DNA of 47,750 bases. It comes from Prevotella sp. UBA3776. GTDB taxonomy: Bacteria > Bacteroidota > Bacteroidia > Bacteroidales > Bacteroidaceae. This document shows, piece by piece, positions 1 through 7,457 of this stretch. The stretch spans positions 42,502 through 90,251 of the forward strand of contig DFFM01000016.1 in the NCBI GenBank assembly GCA_002369515.1, in the 5' to 3' direction. Position 1 is the stretch's first letter; each line of letters begins with the position of its first letter. Under the pieces are notes generated by a model. It saw only the letters and a program-made list of their open reading frames with translations. It did no database searches and was not told the origin of the DNA. Made by a program: the position numbers and the translations under genes.

Positions 1-414
1 GATGGCTCGCACATCGACACGCTCATCATGACGCTCTTCTACCGGTTCATGCCGCGCGTCATCCAGGAGGGCCACCTCTACATCGCCACACCGCCGCTCT
101 ACAAGTGTACTTTCAAGAAAGTGAGCGAATATTGCTACACCGAGCAGCAGCGTCAGGCTTTCATCGACAAATACGTGGCCGGCGACGAGAACTCGTCGCA
201 GCTGCACACGCAACGCTACAAAGGTTTGGGCGAGATGAACCCCGAGCAGCTGTGGGAAACCACCATGGACCCCGCCAACCGACTGCTCAAGCAGGTGACC
301 ATCGAGAATGCCGCCGAGGCCGACGAGATTTTCTCGATGCTCATGGGCGACGACGTGGAACCACGGCGCGAGTTCATCGAGCAAAATGCCACCTATGCCA
401 ACATCGACGCATAA
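1..414 (+). CDS. gyrB: DNA gyrase subunit B, C-terminal end (partial)
   Basis: Only the last ~137 codons are present; the reading frame is already open at base 1, so the gene begins outside the window. GyrB is the ATPase subunit of the type II topoisomerase that introduces negative supercoils. The visible part is the end of the TOPRIM region and the C-terminal domain: the run [19 protein letters not shown] and the following DPANR segment are highly characteristic of GyrB, as is the acidic [16 protein letters not shown] close to the stop. ParE is the main alternative, but the closing [12 protein letters not shown] sequence fits GyrB better. A strong intrinsic terminator follows 27 bp after the stop, so the gene ends its transcription unit here. 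Confidence 0.95.
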   Translation, partial: DGSHIDTLIMTLFYRFMPRVIQEGHLYIATPPLYKCTFKKVSEYCYTEQQRQAFIDKYVAGDENSSQLHTQRYKGLGEMNPEQLWETTMDPANRLLKQVTIENAAEADEIFSMLMGDDVEPRREFIEQNATYANIDA

Positions 415-440
415 AATCTAACACACAGACATACACACCG

Positions 441-482
441 AGAGCTGCCCTCGCAATGACGCGGAGGGCAGCTCTTTTTTTT
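441..482 (+). terminator. Intrinsic terminator of gyrB
   Basis: A perfect 12-bp stem (AGAGCTGCCCTC at 441-452 with GAGGGCAGCTCT at 464-475) is followed by eight T residues (475-482). It follows the gyrB stop and faces the convergent aspartyl-protease-like gene. Confidence 0.9.
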
Positions 483-493
483 GCTGGGCCTGT

Positions 494-1864
494 TCAGCGC
501 GCTATCACGCTCATTCCCGCAGGATAGCGCAGCCGGAAGGTGACACGCTCGCAGCGCGAAAAGAAATCCATGCCCAGGCGGCTGTCGTAGCTTATGCCGT
601 CGAGGACAGACATCTGTGGCAGGGCAACGACGCTGCGGCCCACCGCCAGGTCGAATTGCGGGAAAAGGCGCTCGCTGCCCGATGTGGCGCCGCCCCAGCC
701 TTCGAAGTGTACTGCGCGCTCAGGAAGATAGCTGGCTACATAGTTGCGCTGGGCCTCCAACTGCTGAAGCGAAAGCGCACTGTGGGTGGCCCCCATGTCG
801 GGAATCAGCGAGAGCCAATGGCCTTGGTGAAGAACCTGAACGAGCAAGCCGTTCTCCGAAAAACCCATGCTCAGGTTGGCTTCTTGAACAGCCAAATCGG
901 GTGTAACCGTGATGGTGTTGGTTCGAAAGTCCATTTGCAAGCATCCCATGGCTTCCATTACGGGCTGGCCGACGATGGCCGCCAAGTGGACTGTAGCATC
1001 ATTGCCGACCACGGTCTGATTGTCTGCACCGGGTGCGTCCATGATGCAGAAGGGAACATTCCGCAGCATGAAATCGCCCATTTCAACGCTTTCGGCCAAA
1101 GCCATCTGTCCGCGATTTTCGCCCATTCCATCGAAGGAAACCGATGTTCCCAAGGGCTTCAGGTGCAATGTGGCGGCCATTTGGCTGCTCACCACGTTCA
1201 GCGTTGCCCCGGTGTCGAAGGTGAAATCCACGTTCTGTCCGTTCACCCGCGAGGGAATGCGCACGGCCACCGACCGCCCTCCGTCCTCGCCCACCGAATC
1301 CAAGCGGAAAGGAATGGTGGCTACTTCTCGGTTTGGCCGATTGAGCCGCAACCGCTTATAGACCGAGAACAGCTGCCGATAGCGTTGGAAGATGAGTTTC
1401 ATGCTGAAGGTGTCGTGCTGCGCGAGGTACTTGGAAAGCACCTTTTCGGCTTTCTTGTGTTGGCCGCTGCGGTGATACTGCAACGCCAGCCCGAAAGTCA
1501 GTTGTTCCTGAGTGGAAATGTCGATGAAATGGGCGTTTTTCTTCAAGGCACGCTTCATGAGGCGGGCACTTTTCTTGCTGTTTCCTTGACAACCCGCACG
1601 ATAGGCCGTGGCCAATTGTCTCATCCCCTTGCTCATGCTGTCCGAGCGCAAGTCGAGAAGCCTAGCCAAAGCCAGTCCGTCGTTCGTCTTCATGAGCTCC
1701 GTCGCCAGCCGGTCCGTCGGTGTCGGGGATTGGCCGGTCTGGGTTGTGGCTGCAATGGGCCCGCCCGCCAGCATGAGCACCAGCGGCAGCAGGCGGCCGA
1801 GCGACTGCCGGCGGACAGCAAACCGTCGCAGGATGATTTGGAAAGAAAGCCTTGGCGTGTTCAT
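494..1864 (-). CDS. Exported retropepsin-like aspartyl protease family protein
   Basis: 456 residues. The start at 1864 is preferred over longer in-frame starts because a -7 box lies at 1909-1916, so upstream ATGs would not be transcribed. The N terminus is basic, then hydrophobic (about residues 20-40, LLPLVLMLAGG), resembling a signal peptide or anchor. Residues 50-180 are helical and TPR-like. The second half has two pepsin/retropepsin-like lobes: lobe 1 contains the catalytic-type motif FDTGA (D217), and lobe 2 has the equivalent motif as PDMGA (D355), with Met in place of Thr/Ser. Bacteroidetes commonly carry such two-lobe periplasmic aspartyl protease homologues. Whether the DMG lobe still supports catalysis is uncertain. 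It is a single-gene unit convergent with gyrB. Confidence 0.8.
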   Translation of the reverse strand: MNTPRLSFQIILRRFAVRRQSLGRLLPLVLMLAGGPIAATTQTGQSPTPTDRLATELMKTNDGLALARLLDLRSDSMSKGMRQLATAYRAGCQGNSKKSARLMKRALKKNAHFIDISTQEQLTFGLALQYHRSGQHKKAEKVLSKYLAQHDTFSMKLIFQRYRQLFSVYKRLRLNRPNREVATIPFRLDSVGEDGGRSVAVRIPSRVNGQNVDFTFDTGATLNVVSSQMAATLHLKPLGTSVSFDGMGENRGQMALAESVEMGDFMLRNVPFCIMDAPGADNQTVVGNDATVHLAAIVGQPVMEAMGCLQMDFRTNTITVTPDLAVQEANLSMGFSENGLLVQVLHQGHWLSLIPDMGATHSALSLQQLEAQRNYVASYLPERAVHFEGWGGATSGSERLFPQFDLAVGRSVVALPQMSVLDGISYDSRLGMDFFSRCERVTFRLRYPAGMSVIAR

Positions 1865-1908
1865 GGGCTTGGCGAAATGGGGTAAAAACAGTCGGTATGA
1901 TGCTGGTG

Positions 1909-1916
1909 CAAATATA
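1909..1916 (-). promoter_or_regulatory. -7 box of the aspartyl-protease-like gene
   Basis: TATATTTG on the minus strand matches TAnnTTTG. A TTG (1937-1939) lies 20 bp upstream as a possible -33 element. The predicted leader is about 38 nt to the start at 1864. Confidence 0.7.
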
Positions 1917-2054
1917 GCTGAAAAAAGCATGGAAAACAAGAGAAAAGGCCGATTTTTGCTGCAAAAAGCCCCTAAAAACCGACGAAAAAGGTCATTTGGC
2001 ACGAAATGGCCAGTTTTTGTCATTTTTATCCTATCAAGTTTGGCCGAATTGTAG

Positions 2055-2062
2055 TTACTTTG
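2055..2062 (+). promoter_or_regulatory. Candidate -7 box for a small plus-strand transcript
   Basis: TTACTTTG followed by C, a common variant of the Bacteroidetes -7 box. No convincing ORF begins downstream of it before the terminator at 2288-2330. Confidence 0.45.
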
Positions 2063-2092
2063 CAAACAGAACGAAACAGCACACGTTCGAGT

Positions 2093-2223
2093 GGTTGTAA
2101 GCAACTAAACAATTGTGGGAGCCTGACGCAATGCGTCGGCAAAAGTGCCCCCTGGGGGGCGTGGAGGATTAAGACAAGTGGCCTGAAGCAGAAGGCCAAG
2201 GCAGGTTGTAAGCAGCTAAACAA
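2093..2223. repeat. Direct repeat pair, 20 bp, 111 bp apart
   Basis: GGTTGTAAGCA-x-CTAAACAA occurs at 2093-2112 (x=A) and 2204-2223 (x=G), otherwise identical. Both copies are on the plus strand, within the candidate small-RNA interval. Confidence 0.75.
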
Positions 2224-2287
2224 AAATGGGATACGGCAAGACAACATGTAATAAGTATTTTTTTTATTATTTTTCTCGTAAAAAACA

Positions 2288-2330
2288 ATCCCCACTTTGC
2301 TGTGAAGCAAAGTGGGGATCTTGGTTTTTT
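2288..2330. terminator. Bidirectional intrinsic terminator
   Basis: A perfect 14-bp stem (2288-2301 with 2306-2319) and a 4-base loop. On the plus strand T residues follow at 2325-2330; on the minus strand the A-run at 2280-2285 supplies a U-tract. It should end the minus-strand lemA-DUF2207 unit and any plus-strand transcript from 2062. Confidence 0.85.
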
Positions 2331-2400
2331 GTGCGGGTGCCGAAAGAGCCATTGGCACTTTGCGCCGTTTGCTGAGGCTGCGCGCATCGCGTTTTTTTCT

Positions 2401-4092
2401 TTATCTGACGCCGCCGCCACCGCCGCCGCCGGAGAAGCCGCCACCGCCGCCCCACGACGAGAATCCTCCGCCGCCCGATGCGCGTCGGGCCTGAGCCTCG
2501 CGCTGTGCAATGGCATGGTTGATGCGGTTGGTGCCGTTCCAAGCCGCAGCCGAGTAGTTGGGCAGGATGATGGTGCTGGCATCCAGCTGTCTCGAAATCT
2601 TGTCGAGTTGGAAGAACTCCGGATTGAGCTGCTTCATGTCCTTGCGCACTTGGTCGGCACAGCCGAAGAGTGTGGCAAAGACCAGATATTCTTTCCACAG
2701 GGTCACCTCTTGGGCATGTCGCTCGTTGGAGAGGGTGAACTCCTTCAGGAACTTGCGGAATCCCAGCAGTTCGCGCGTGGCGTCGAACTCTTTCTTTATC
2801 ATGGATACCGTGGTTTCGTCATTGATGGTTTTGGCAAAGGTTTCCAGATTTTCGGCGTTGATGCTCATGAAGCGCGTCAGCTCCTTGGGCTGCAGGAGTC
2901 CGTCGGCGCCTGCTGCTCTGCTGAATATCTGGTAGAGCTTGGTCTGAAGATAAGCGTCTTTGCCTACCAGATTGTCGCGCGACGGTTCTTTTCCTATGCC
3001 CAACAATTGGCCCGTCTTGCCCGAATTGGCGTAGCGTACGTCCTTGATGACGAGTGAGCCGTCGTAAATCATGCGCAGCACGTAGGCGCCCAGCAGATTC
3101 TCGGTGCTGACACCCTTGTAGCTGAGTTTCTGCAGCGACATCTGCGAGTGCTTCAGATCGCCCTTGAACGGCGGCTCCCTGAACCAGAGCAAGTCTTTCT
3201 CGAGTGCCTTCTTGAGTTTTCGTTTTTCCCACCACTTATAGATATACACAACGGCAGGAATGACGAACAGAAGGACTACGAAGATCAGGATGGTGACGAG
3301 GTCGGACCACGCCAGGTCTTCATCGCTGGTGTAGTCGCTGCCTTCGAAGGCTTTTTCCTTGAGCGTGTCGAAACTGCTCTCGGTTTCCAGTTCGGGGTGG
3401 AACACGCCCTTCTCGAACCGGCACATCACAATCATGGCACTCTCGTCGATGAACGGTTCGGTGGTGGTGGCCGTCACACAACTGTCGCCAATCTCCACTT
3501 CGCCCCTGTAGCGGAAGGCCCATGCCCTGACGCTGTCGGACGACAGCGGCAGTTGCTCGTAGTTGCCGTTGGCAATCTTGGCCTTGACGATTTTCACCTG
3601 TGCATATTCGGGCAGCGGCTTGATGCCCGGGTTCACGAACATGTAGTTGAACCCGTCGGCATCGGCAAAGCCCCGCAGCAGGTTGGTCACCCTGTAGGTG
3701 GTGAAGTAGGTGTGGTCGCCCGAGCTGCCTACACCCCAACAAATCTCCACGCCACCGTTGCCTTTGTAGATGATGCCGCACTTGCCCGCTTTCTGGCTGC
3801 GGCTGCGGTCCACATCCCATTCGCCTTCGTTCACGTATTTGTGGTTTTGCTCTTGCACATCGAGCAGTTCGACCTCGCTCCCGTTAAGATTGCCGATGGG
3901 GATGTAGATTTCGGTGCCTTCATCGCCGATATACATGTCGCGCATCTCGTTGATGATGGCATCGCCGTTGTCGAGCAGGTTGACCGTCACGTAGAGCCTG
4001 CGCAGCTGGTGGGCATTGGCAGAAAGCAATACCGCCATGAGCATTGCCACAACGGCAATGCCCCGGCGGATATGGATGAAATGTCTGTTCAT
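2401..4092 (-). CDS. DUF2207-family membrane protein with glycine-rich tail
   Basis: 563 residues. An N-terminal signal segment (about residues 9-27, IAVVAMLMAVLLSANA) is followed by a beta-rich extracytoplasmic region of the DUF2207 type (LRRLYVTVNLLDNGDAIINE). There is a membrane helix near residues 265-288 (LVTILIFVVLLFVIPAVVYIY) and a cytoplasmic part. The C terminus is a glycine-rich stretch (GGGGFSSWGGGGGFSGG) ending in VR; such tails are usual in this family. It lies 58 bp downstream of a lemA homologue and probably shares its promoter. LemA plus DUF2207 is a recurrent pair in bacteria, but no biochemical role is firmly established. Confidence 0.85.
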   Translation of the reverse strand: MNRHFIHIRRGIAVVAMLMAVLLSANAHQLRRLYVTVNLLDNGDAIINEMRDMYIGDEGTEIYIPIGNLNGSEVELLDVQEQNHKYVNEGEWDVDRSRSQKAGKCGIIYKGNGGVEICWGVGSSGDHTYFTTYRVTNLLRGFADADGFNYMFVNPGIKPLPEYAQVKIVKAKIANGNYEQLPLSSDSVRAWAFRYRGEVEIGDSCVTATTTEPFIDESAMIVMCRFEKGVFHPELETESSFDTLKEKAFEGSDYTSDEDLAWSDLVTILIFVVLLFVIPAVVYIYKWWEKRKLKKALEKDLLWFREPPFKGDLKHSQMSLQKLSYKGVSTENLLGAYVLRMIYDGSLVIKDVRYANSGKTGQLLGIGKEPSRDNLVGKDAYLQTKLYQIFSRAAGADGLLQPKELTRFMSINAENLETFAKTINDETTVSMIKKEFDATRELLGFRKFLKEFTLSNERHAQEVTLWKEYLVFATLFGCADQVRKDMKQLNPEFFQLDKISRQLDASTIILPNYSAAAWNGTNRINHAIAQREAQARRASGGGGFSSWGGGGGFSGGGGGGGVR

Positions 4093-4150
4093 AGCACAAG
4101 GTTTTGATATAGGCCTTGCTTTGTCTGTTCAGACAAACTGACAGCCTGAC

Positions 4151-4729
4151 TTACTTGAATGCCTCGTCAAGGTTGGGATAGCTCTGTTTCTTCTCCTCGT
4201 CCACCTTGAGATATTCCTTCTCGCCGAAGTTGAGCATGTTGGCAACGAAGCTCGACGGCCACTGGCGAACCATGCGGTTCATCTTGGTAGCCGTGTCATT
4301 ATAGACCATACGGCTCATGCGCACCTTCTCCTCGTACTGGTTGATGCTGTCCATGGTTTTGTTGTACTGCTCGTTGGCCTTCAGCTCGGGGTAAGCCTCG
4401 TGTACCACCATCAGTCGGCCGAGCACCTCGCTCAGGGCACCCTGCTGCTCGTTGAACTGCTGGGGAGTGGTTACGGGGCCGCTCTGTCGGCGGGCTTCGA
4501 TGGCTTTGATGATGGTTTCCGACTCATGTTTGCTGTACTGGGCAGTCATCTTGGCCAATGCCATGACGGCATCCCAACGCGAGTTGAGCTGGACGGCTAT
4601 CTGGCTGAACGCATTCTTGCAGAGCTCGTCCAAATTGACCAGCTGGCGCTGGGTGTTGAAAATGTAAAGGCCAATCAACAGGGCAATTCCGAGAATGATG
4701 ACTAACAAAATTACTAGTGCTGTTACCAT
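4151..4729 (-). CDS. lemA: LemA family protein
   Basis: 192 residues. One N-terminal transmembrane helix (residues 2-26, a run of V/I/L/G) is followed by a helical LemA domain with the typical sequences QRQLVNLDELCKNAFSQI, QLNSRWDAV and the conserved end around EEKKQSYPNLDEAFK. LemA proteins are membrane-anchored with the N terminus outside; their function is poorly defined. A -7 box lies 31 bp upstream of the start, and the DUF2207 gene follows in the same direction. Length and domain layout are normal for the family. Confidence 0.92.
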   Translation of the reverse strand: MVTALVILLVIILGIALLIGLYIFNTQRQLVNLDELCKNAFSQIAVQLNSRWDAVMALAKMTAQYSKHESETIIKAIEARRQSGPVTTPQQFNEQQGALSEVLGRLMVVHEAYPELKANEQYNKTMDSINQYEEKVRMSRMVYNDTATKMNRMVRQWPSSFVANMLNFGEKEYLKVDEEKKQSYPNLDEAFK

Positions 4730-4760
4730 AGTTTTATGTGTTTTGGTGATTATTCATGTG

Positions 4761-4768
4761 CAAATATA
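4761..4768 (-). promoter_or_regulatory. -7 box of lemA-DUF2207
   Basis: TATATTTG on the minus strand, 31 bp upstream of the lemA start. It is divergent from the lipoprotein promoter at 4844-4851. Confidence 0.7.
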
Positions 4769-4843
4769 GGGAAATAACGCGAAACGGCCAAGGAAAAACG
4801 GACTTTTTCTTTAAAACCGAAAGCAAATGTGGAATTTTTTTTG

Positions 4844-4851
4844 TTACTTTG
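4844..4851 (+). promoter_or_regulatory. -7 box of the lipoprotein gene
   Basis: TTACTTTG followed by C; start codon 36 bp downstream. It rules out the longer ORF start at 4756. Confidence 0.6.
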
Positions 4852-4887
4852 CATAGAGAACAACATCACACTAAACATTTCGATGCT

Positions 4888-5847
4888 ATGAAAAGAATCT
4901 TTTTGACATTTGCCACAGCCGCTCTGCTCGTTGTGGCGGCTTGCAGCGACAAGAAAAACAGTGGCGGAAACACCGTTGCCGCCGCGCCCGCCTACTCGAC
5001 CCAAGCCGCCGCCGCGCCTGCCGCCGCACCGGTTGCCCAGGCGGTGACACTCGACGGCGTGAGCCAGCTCGTGGGCTGGGGGACGGGTCCCATGAAAGTG
5101 ACCAAAAACGCCGATGAAATCGTTCTTTCTGATGCCGATGGATACTACCAGCTGAAGCTAAAATACGAAGGCGACGGCGTTTATCAGGAAACATCCAAGA
5201 AGAAGGACCAGATGGGACAGAGCGCCAAGTTCAAGGTGCAGAAAGTGGGCGATGTCGTCACGCTGTCGGCCTTCGACGGCGACATTCTGCTCTTTGCGCT
5301 TGTGAGTTTTGACAAGTTGAAGAATTTCAAGGACAAAGGCTACAAGCGAATATTGACCAGCCGTTTCGAGCCCTATCAGGGCCGCCCCGTCACCATTACC
5401 AACGACGTGATGAAGGGGCTTCCGCTGCCCGACTGTCCCGACATGACCTATTTCTTCATAGAGGACGACCGTGGAGGGCTCAGCGACAAAATCCGCCTTT
5501 CGCCCGGCCGTTACCACTTGGCGTTCCATGCTGCCGACAACGGCGTCAATCTGTACTTCTGTGGCATCAAGCCCGAAACGGGCGAACTCGAAGAATTCAC
5601 CGACGACGAGAACATCGTCAGCCTGCGCTATGCCAAGGATCCCGGCTGGCCTTGGCTCAGCACCGATGTGCTCGACTCCGACTTCATTGTCTTTAATTTC
5701 GAAAAGGCATGGTGGAAGGTGATGCTCGCCAAACTGAAGGAACGACAGCAGCCCACCGACATCGAACAGTGGAACCGCGCTCTGCTCGAAAACCTCATTG
5801 CCCACAGCGACCCCTTCACAGGCCTGGATAGCACCGACACGGAATAG
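4888..5847 (+). CDS. Hypothetical lipoprotein
   Basis: 319 residues; I do not recognise a domain family. The start at 4888 gives a classic lipoprotein signal (MKRIFLTFATAALLVVAAC) with lipobox VAAC and lipidated C19. After it comes an Ala/Pro-rich linker (about residues 29-52, repeated AAAAPAAAP), then a globular mixed alpha/beta part. The latter contains GYYQLKLKYEGDGVYQE and GRYHLAFHAADNGVNLYF, which look like beta strands. The linker suggests the globular domain is held away from the membrane. The gene is monocistronic: its own promoter is at 4844-4851 and a very strong terminator is at 5876-5918. Confidence 0.75.
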   Translation: MKRIFLTFATAALLVVAACSDKKNSGGNTVAAAPAYSTQAAAAPAAAPVAQAVTLDGVSQLVGWGTGPMKVTKNADEIVLSDADGYYQLKLKYEGDGVYQETSKKKDQMGQSAKFKVQKVGDVVTLSAFDGDILLFALVSFDKLKNFKDKGYKRILTSRFEPYQGRPVTITNDVMKGLPLPDCPDMTYFFIEDDRGGLSDKIRLSPGRYHLAFHAADNGVNLYFCGIKPETGELEEFTDDENIVSLRYAKDPGWPWLSTDVLDSDFIVFNFEKAWWKVMLAKLKERQQPTDIEQWNRALLENLIAHSDPFTGLDSTDTE

Positions 5848-5875
5848 CAGCCCTCCCATGTCTGTTTTTCTTTGG

Positions 5876-5918
5876 CTCCGCACCGCGAGACGGAAACGTC
5901 TCGCGGTGCGGAGTTTTT
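5876..5918 (+). terminator. Intrinsic terminator of the lipoprotein gene
   Basis: A perfect 17-bp GC-rich stem (5876-5892 with 5897-5913) closed by a GAAA tetraloop, then TTTTT at 5914-5918. Confidence 0.93.
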
Positions 5919-5933
5919 ATTACGGTGCTTTGC

Positions 5934-6017
5934 GAAAATATCTCCCGACGCCATGAAAATATCTCCCGACACCATGAAAATATCTCCCGACGCCATGAAA
6001 ATATCTCCCGACGCTGC
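5934..6017. repeat. 21-bp tandem repeat, four units
   Basis: Units of GAAAATATCTCCCGACGCCAT start at 5934, 5955, 5976 and 5997. Units 1 and 3 are identical, unit 2 has one change, and unit 4 diverges at its last bases. A 21-bp period keeps frame (MKISPDA), but no gene context supports translation. The flanking 6018-6065 matches a second locus at 20925-20985. Confidence 0.9.
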
Positions 6018-6412
6018 GAATGAATTCTCTAGAGAATTTGAACGCAACGTCGAGAGATTTTTTTCCCTCACTGGGCAACGTGAGTTTAATGCTCGGGAAT
6101 GGAAGCGAAACGTCAGTCGGATTTAACACTTAACTACGGTTTCGGGAGTTCTTTTCGGCAACGGGATTTGAAGAAGACCCACGATGAATGCAGTGTTTTT
6201 GCGAATTGACGCATTGACAGTTTGTGATTTTACTACTTTTCGCTTTATGCGTGGATGTTTGAGGACGCGAGAGAATTTGCAAGCTGATTTGCTATTCGGT
6301 CTGTTCGATAAATTGGTTGTCTGGACATGCGGAAATATAAATAGGTATGTGATGGAAAAATGGGGGAGATAATGGGGAGGTTACAGACCCCACCCCCATC
6401 CCCTCCCCTTGA
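6018..6412. other. Gene-poor intergenic stretch
   Basis: Between the tandem repeat and the GC-rich repeats I see no supported gene. A 62-codon ORF (6184-6372) has no promoter, homologous motif or coding character that I can recognise. The palindrome AATTCTCTAGAGAATT sits at 6023-6038. Confidence 0.5.
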
Positions 6413-6556
6413 GGGGCGGGGAGATTCCGCGCAGGGAATAGAGGAGATGGAGTTCACCTCATATCTCTCCTCTTGTGGGGCGGGGAGATTCCGCACAGGG
6501 GATGGGGGAGATGGAGTTCTGGTGGTGGTAGATTCCGCGCAGAGTGATGGGGAGAT
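6413..6556. repeat. GC-rich repeat, two full and one partial copy
   Basis: GGGGCGGGGAGATTCCGC and following bases through GGAGATGGAGTTC occur at 6413-6455 and 6477-6519, and a shorter version (GTAGATTCCGCGCAG..GATGGGGAGATG) at 6528-6556. The left side at 6389-6412 has CCCCTCCCCTTGAGGGG, like the REP-type palindromes elsewhere in the window. Confidence 0.75.
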
Positions 6557-6571
6557 GCTGCTTTCTATTTT

Positions 6572-7099
6572 TCATGGTGTTTGTTTAATGAATGAGAAGG
6601 GCAGACAGTATTTTATCTTTATTCCTTTTCCCATTCGCTTGGCGGGATACCAGCGTGGCATGATGCTCACCAGTCGCAAGGCCTCGGCGTCGAGCAGGGG
6701 GTGGACGCTCTTGATGACCTTCGCATTGCTGAGCGTTCCGTCCTCGTTGATGATGAAGGTAACGATGACGCGTCCTTGTAGGCAAGTATCGGCCAATTCA
6801 TCGGGATAGTGCATGTTTTCATCTATCCATTCCCGCAAAGCCGTAACACCACCCCGAAAGCCGGGCATGGTTTCGTATAATTCGCACCAAATGTGGTTTT
6901 TGCTGCTTGCGGCGGTGTCTGTGTTGATGGTGTCGCGATGGGCTACGTTCGTTTTTCCTTCTATGGAGGCTGTAGGTTCCGAACTGCCGATGAAATGGGC
7001 GTTTTGGGGAATTGCCGTTGCGGTCTGCACGACGCAGCAAACGGAAATGGCCGCCACCGCAAGGGTTGGCAAAGTTCTGAGCATGGTTGCTTGTTTCAT
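6572..7099 (-). CDS. TonB C-terminal domain protein, exported
   Basis: 175 residues. An N-terminal signal-like segment (about residues 10-29) is followed by a ~55-residue linker and a TonB C-terminal domain (about residues 87-172). That domain shows YPDELADTCLQGRVIVTF, INEDGTLSNAKVIKS and the final MPRWYPAKRMGKGIKIKYCLP. This fold normally contacts the TonB box of outer-membrane receptors. Here the protein has no long Pro-rich spacer and possibly a cleavable signal rather than a membrane anchor, so it may be a periplasmic TonB-like protein rather than a full energy transducer. No clear -7 box was found upstream, and no ExbB/ExbD genes are nearby. Confidence 0.82.
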   Translation of the reverse strand: MKQATMLRTLPTLAVAAISVCCVVQTATAIPQNAHFIGSSEPTASIEGKTNVAHRDTINTDTAASSKNHIWCELYETMPGFRGGVTALREWIDENMHYPDELADTCLQGRVIVTFIINEDGTLSNAKVIKSVHPLLDAEALRLVSIMPRWYPAKRMGKGIKIKYCLPFSFIKQTP

Positions 7100-7151
7100 G
7101 ATGGATGCTGTTTAAACATTATTTTATTGAAGTTTCTATAGCCCGCTTTCT

Positions 7152-7292
7152 AGGAGTTGGCGGGAGTTAACCGTAGTTAACGAGCCTCTGGCTCGTGGAG
7201 ATGGCTGACAATACCCTTCTAATGGAGAACTAATGTCCGTTAACTTCGCAGCCTAAAAGACAGCTAACTTCCGATAACTCCTGCTAACTCCT
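7152..7292. repeat. MITE-like element with ~30-bp imperfect inverted ends
   Basis: The left end at 7152-7182 (plus strand) and right end at 7262-7292 (minus strand) both read AGGAGTTrGCrGGAGTTA followed by a third GTTA-containing decamer. Each is three ~10-bp units built on GGAGTTA. The interior is ~80 bp with no ORF. TCTATA and CTTTC motifs recur in similar order just outside each end. Confidence 0.55.
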
Positions 7293-7339
7293 GACATGTG
7301 AAAGTTGAGTATTATATAGATTCACCATGACACAATTAC

Positions 7340-7374
7340 AAAAAAAATCCCCCGATGTCAATTGACACCGGGGA
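7340..7374 (-). terminator. Intrinsic terminator of the SGNH hydrolase gene
   Basis: A near-palindrome (7348-7374, arms CCCCCGATGTCA / TGACACCGGGG, one G-U pair) is preceded by eight A residues at 7340-7347, which form the U-tract on the minus strand. Confidence 0.8.
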
Positions 7375-7457
7375 ATTGACACAATCGCTGTTCTTATTAT
7401 GTTGAATATCAGATGTTTGACCGCTCGCTGTGGCTGACATTGACACGTTTTGTGCGT

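Larger units (their letters stand above)
2069..2330 (+). ncRNA. Candidate structured small RNA
   Basis: The interval between the candidate promoter (2055-2062) and a perfect terminator (2288-2330) contains no credible ORF but has three local hairpins: GCCTGACGC/GCGTCGGC near 2120-2140, CCCC/GGGG near 2149-2160, and GGCCT/AGGCC near 2179-2196. A 20-bp direct repeat (2093-2112 and 2204-2223, one mismatch) brackets the first two and the third. I do not recognise it as a known RNA family. The alternative is a non-transcribed repeat cluster. Confidence 0.35.

Noticed and set aside
2006..2251. 81-codon ORF across the candidate sRNA
   Set aside because: Its start lies upstream of the only promoter-like box and the sequence is repeat-derived.
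5934..6017. Short CRISPR-like array
   Set aside because: Units are contiguous 21-bp tandem repeats with no spacers, and no cas genes are present.
6184..6372. 62-codon ORF
   Set aside because: No promoter, homology or coding character; it lies in a repeat-rich gap.
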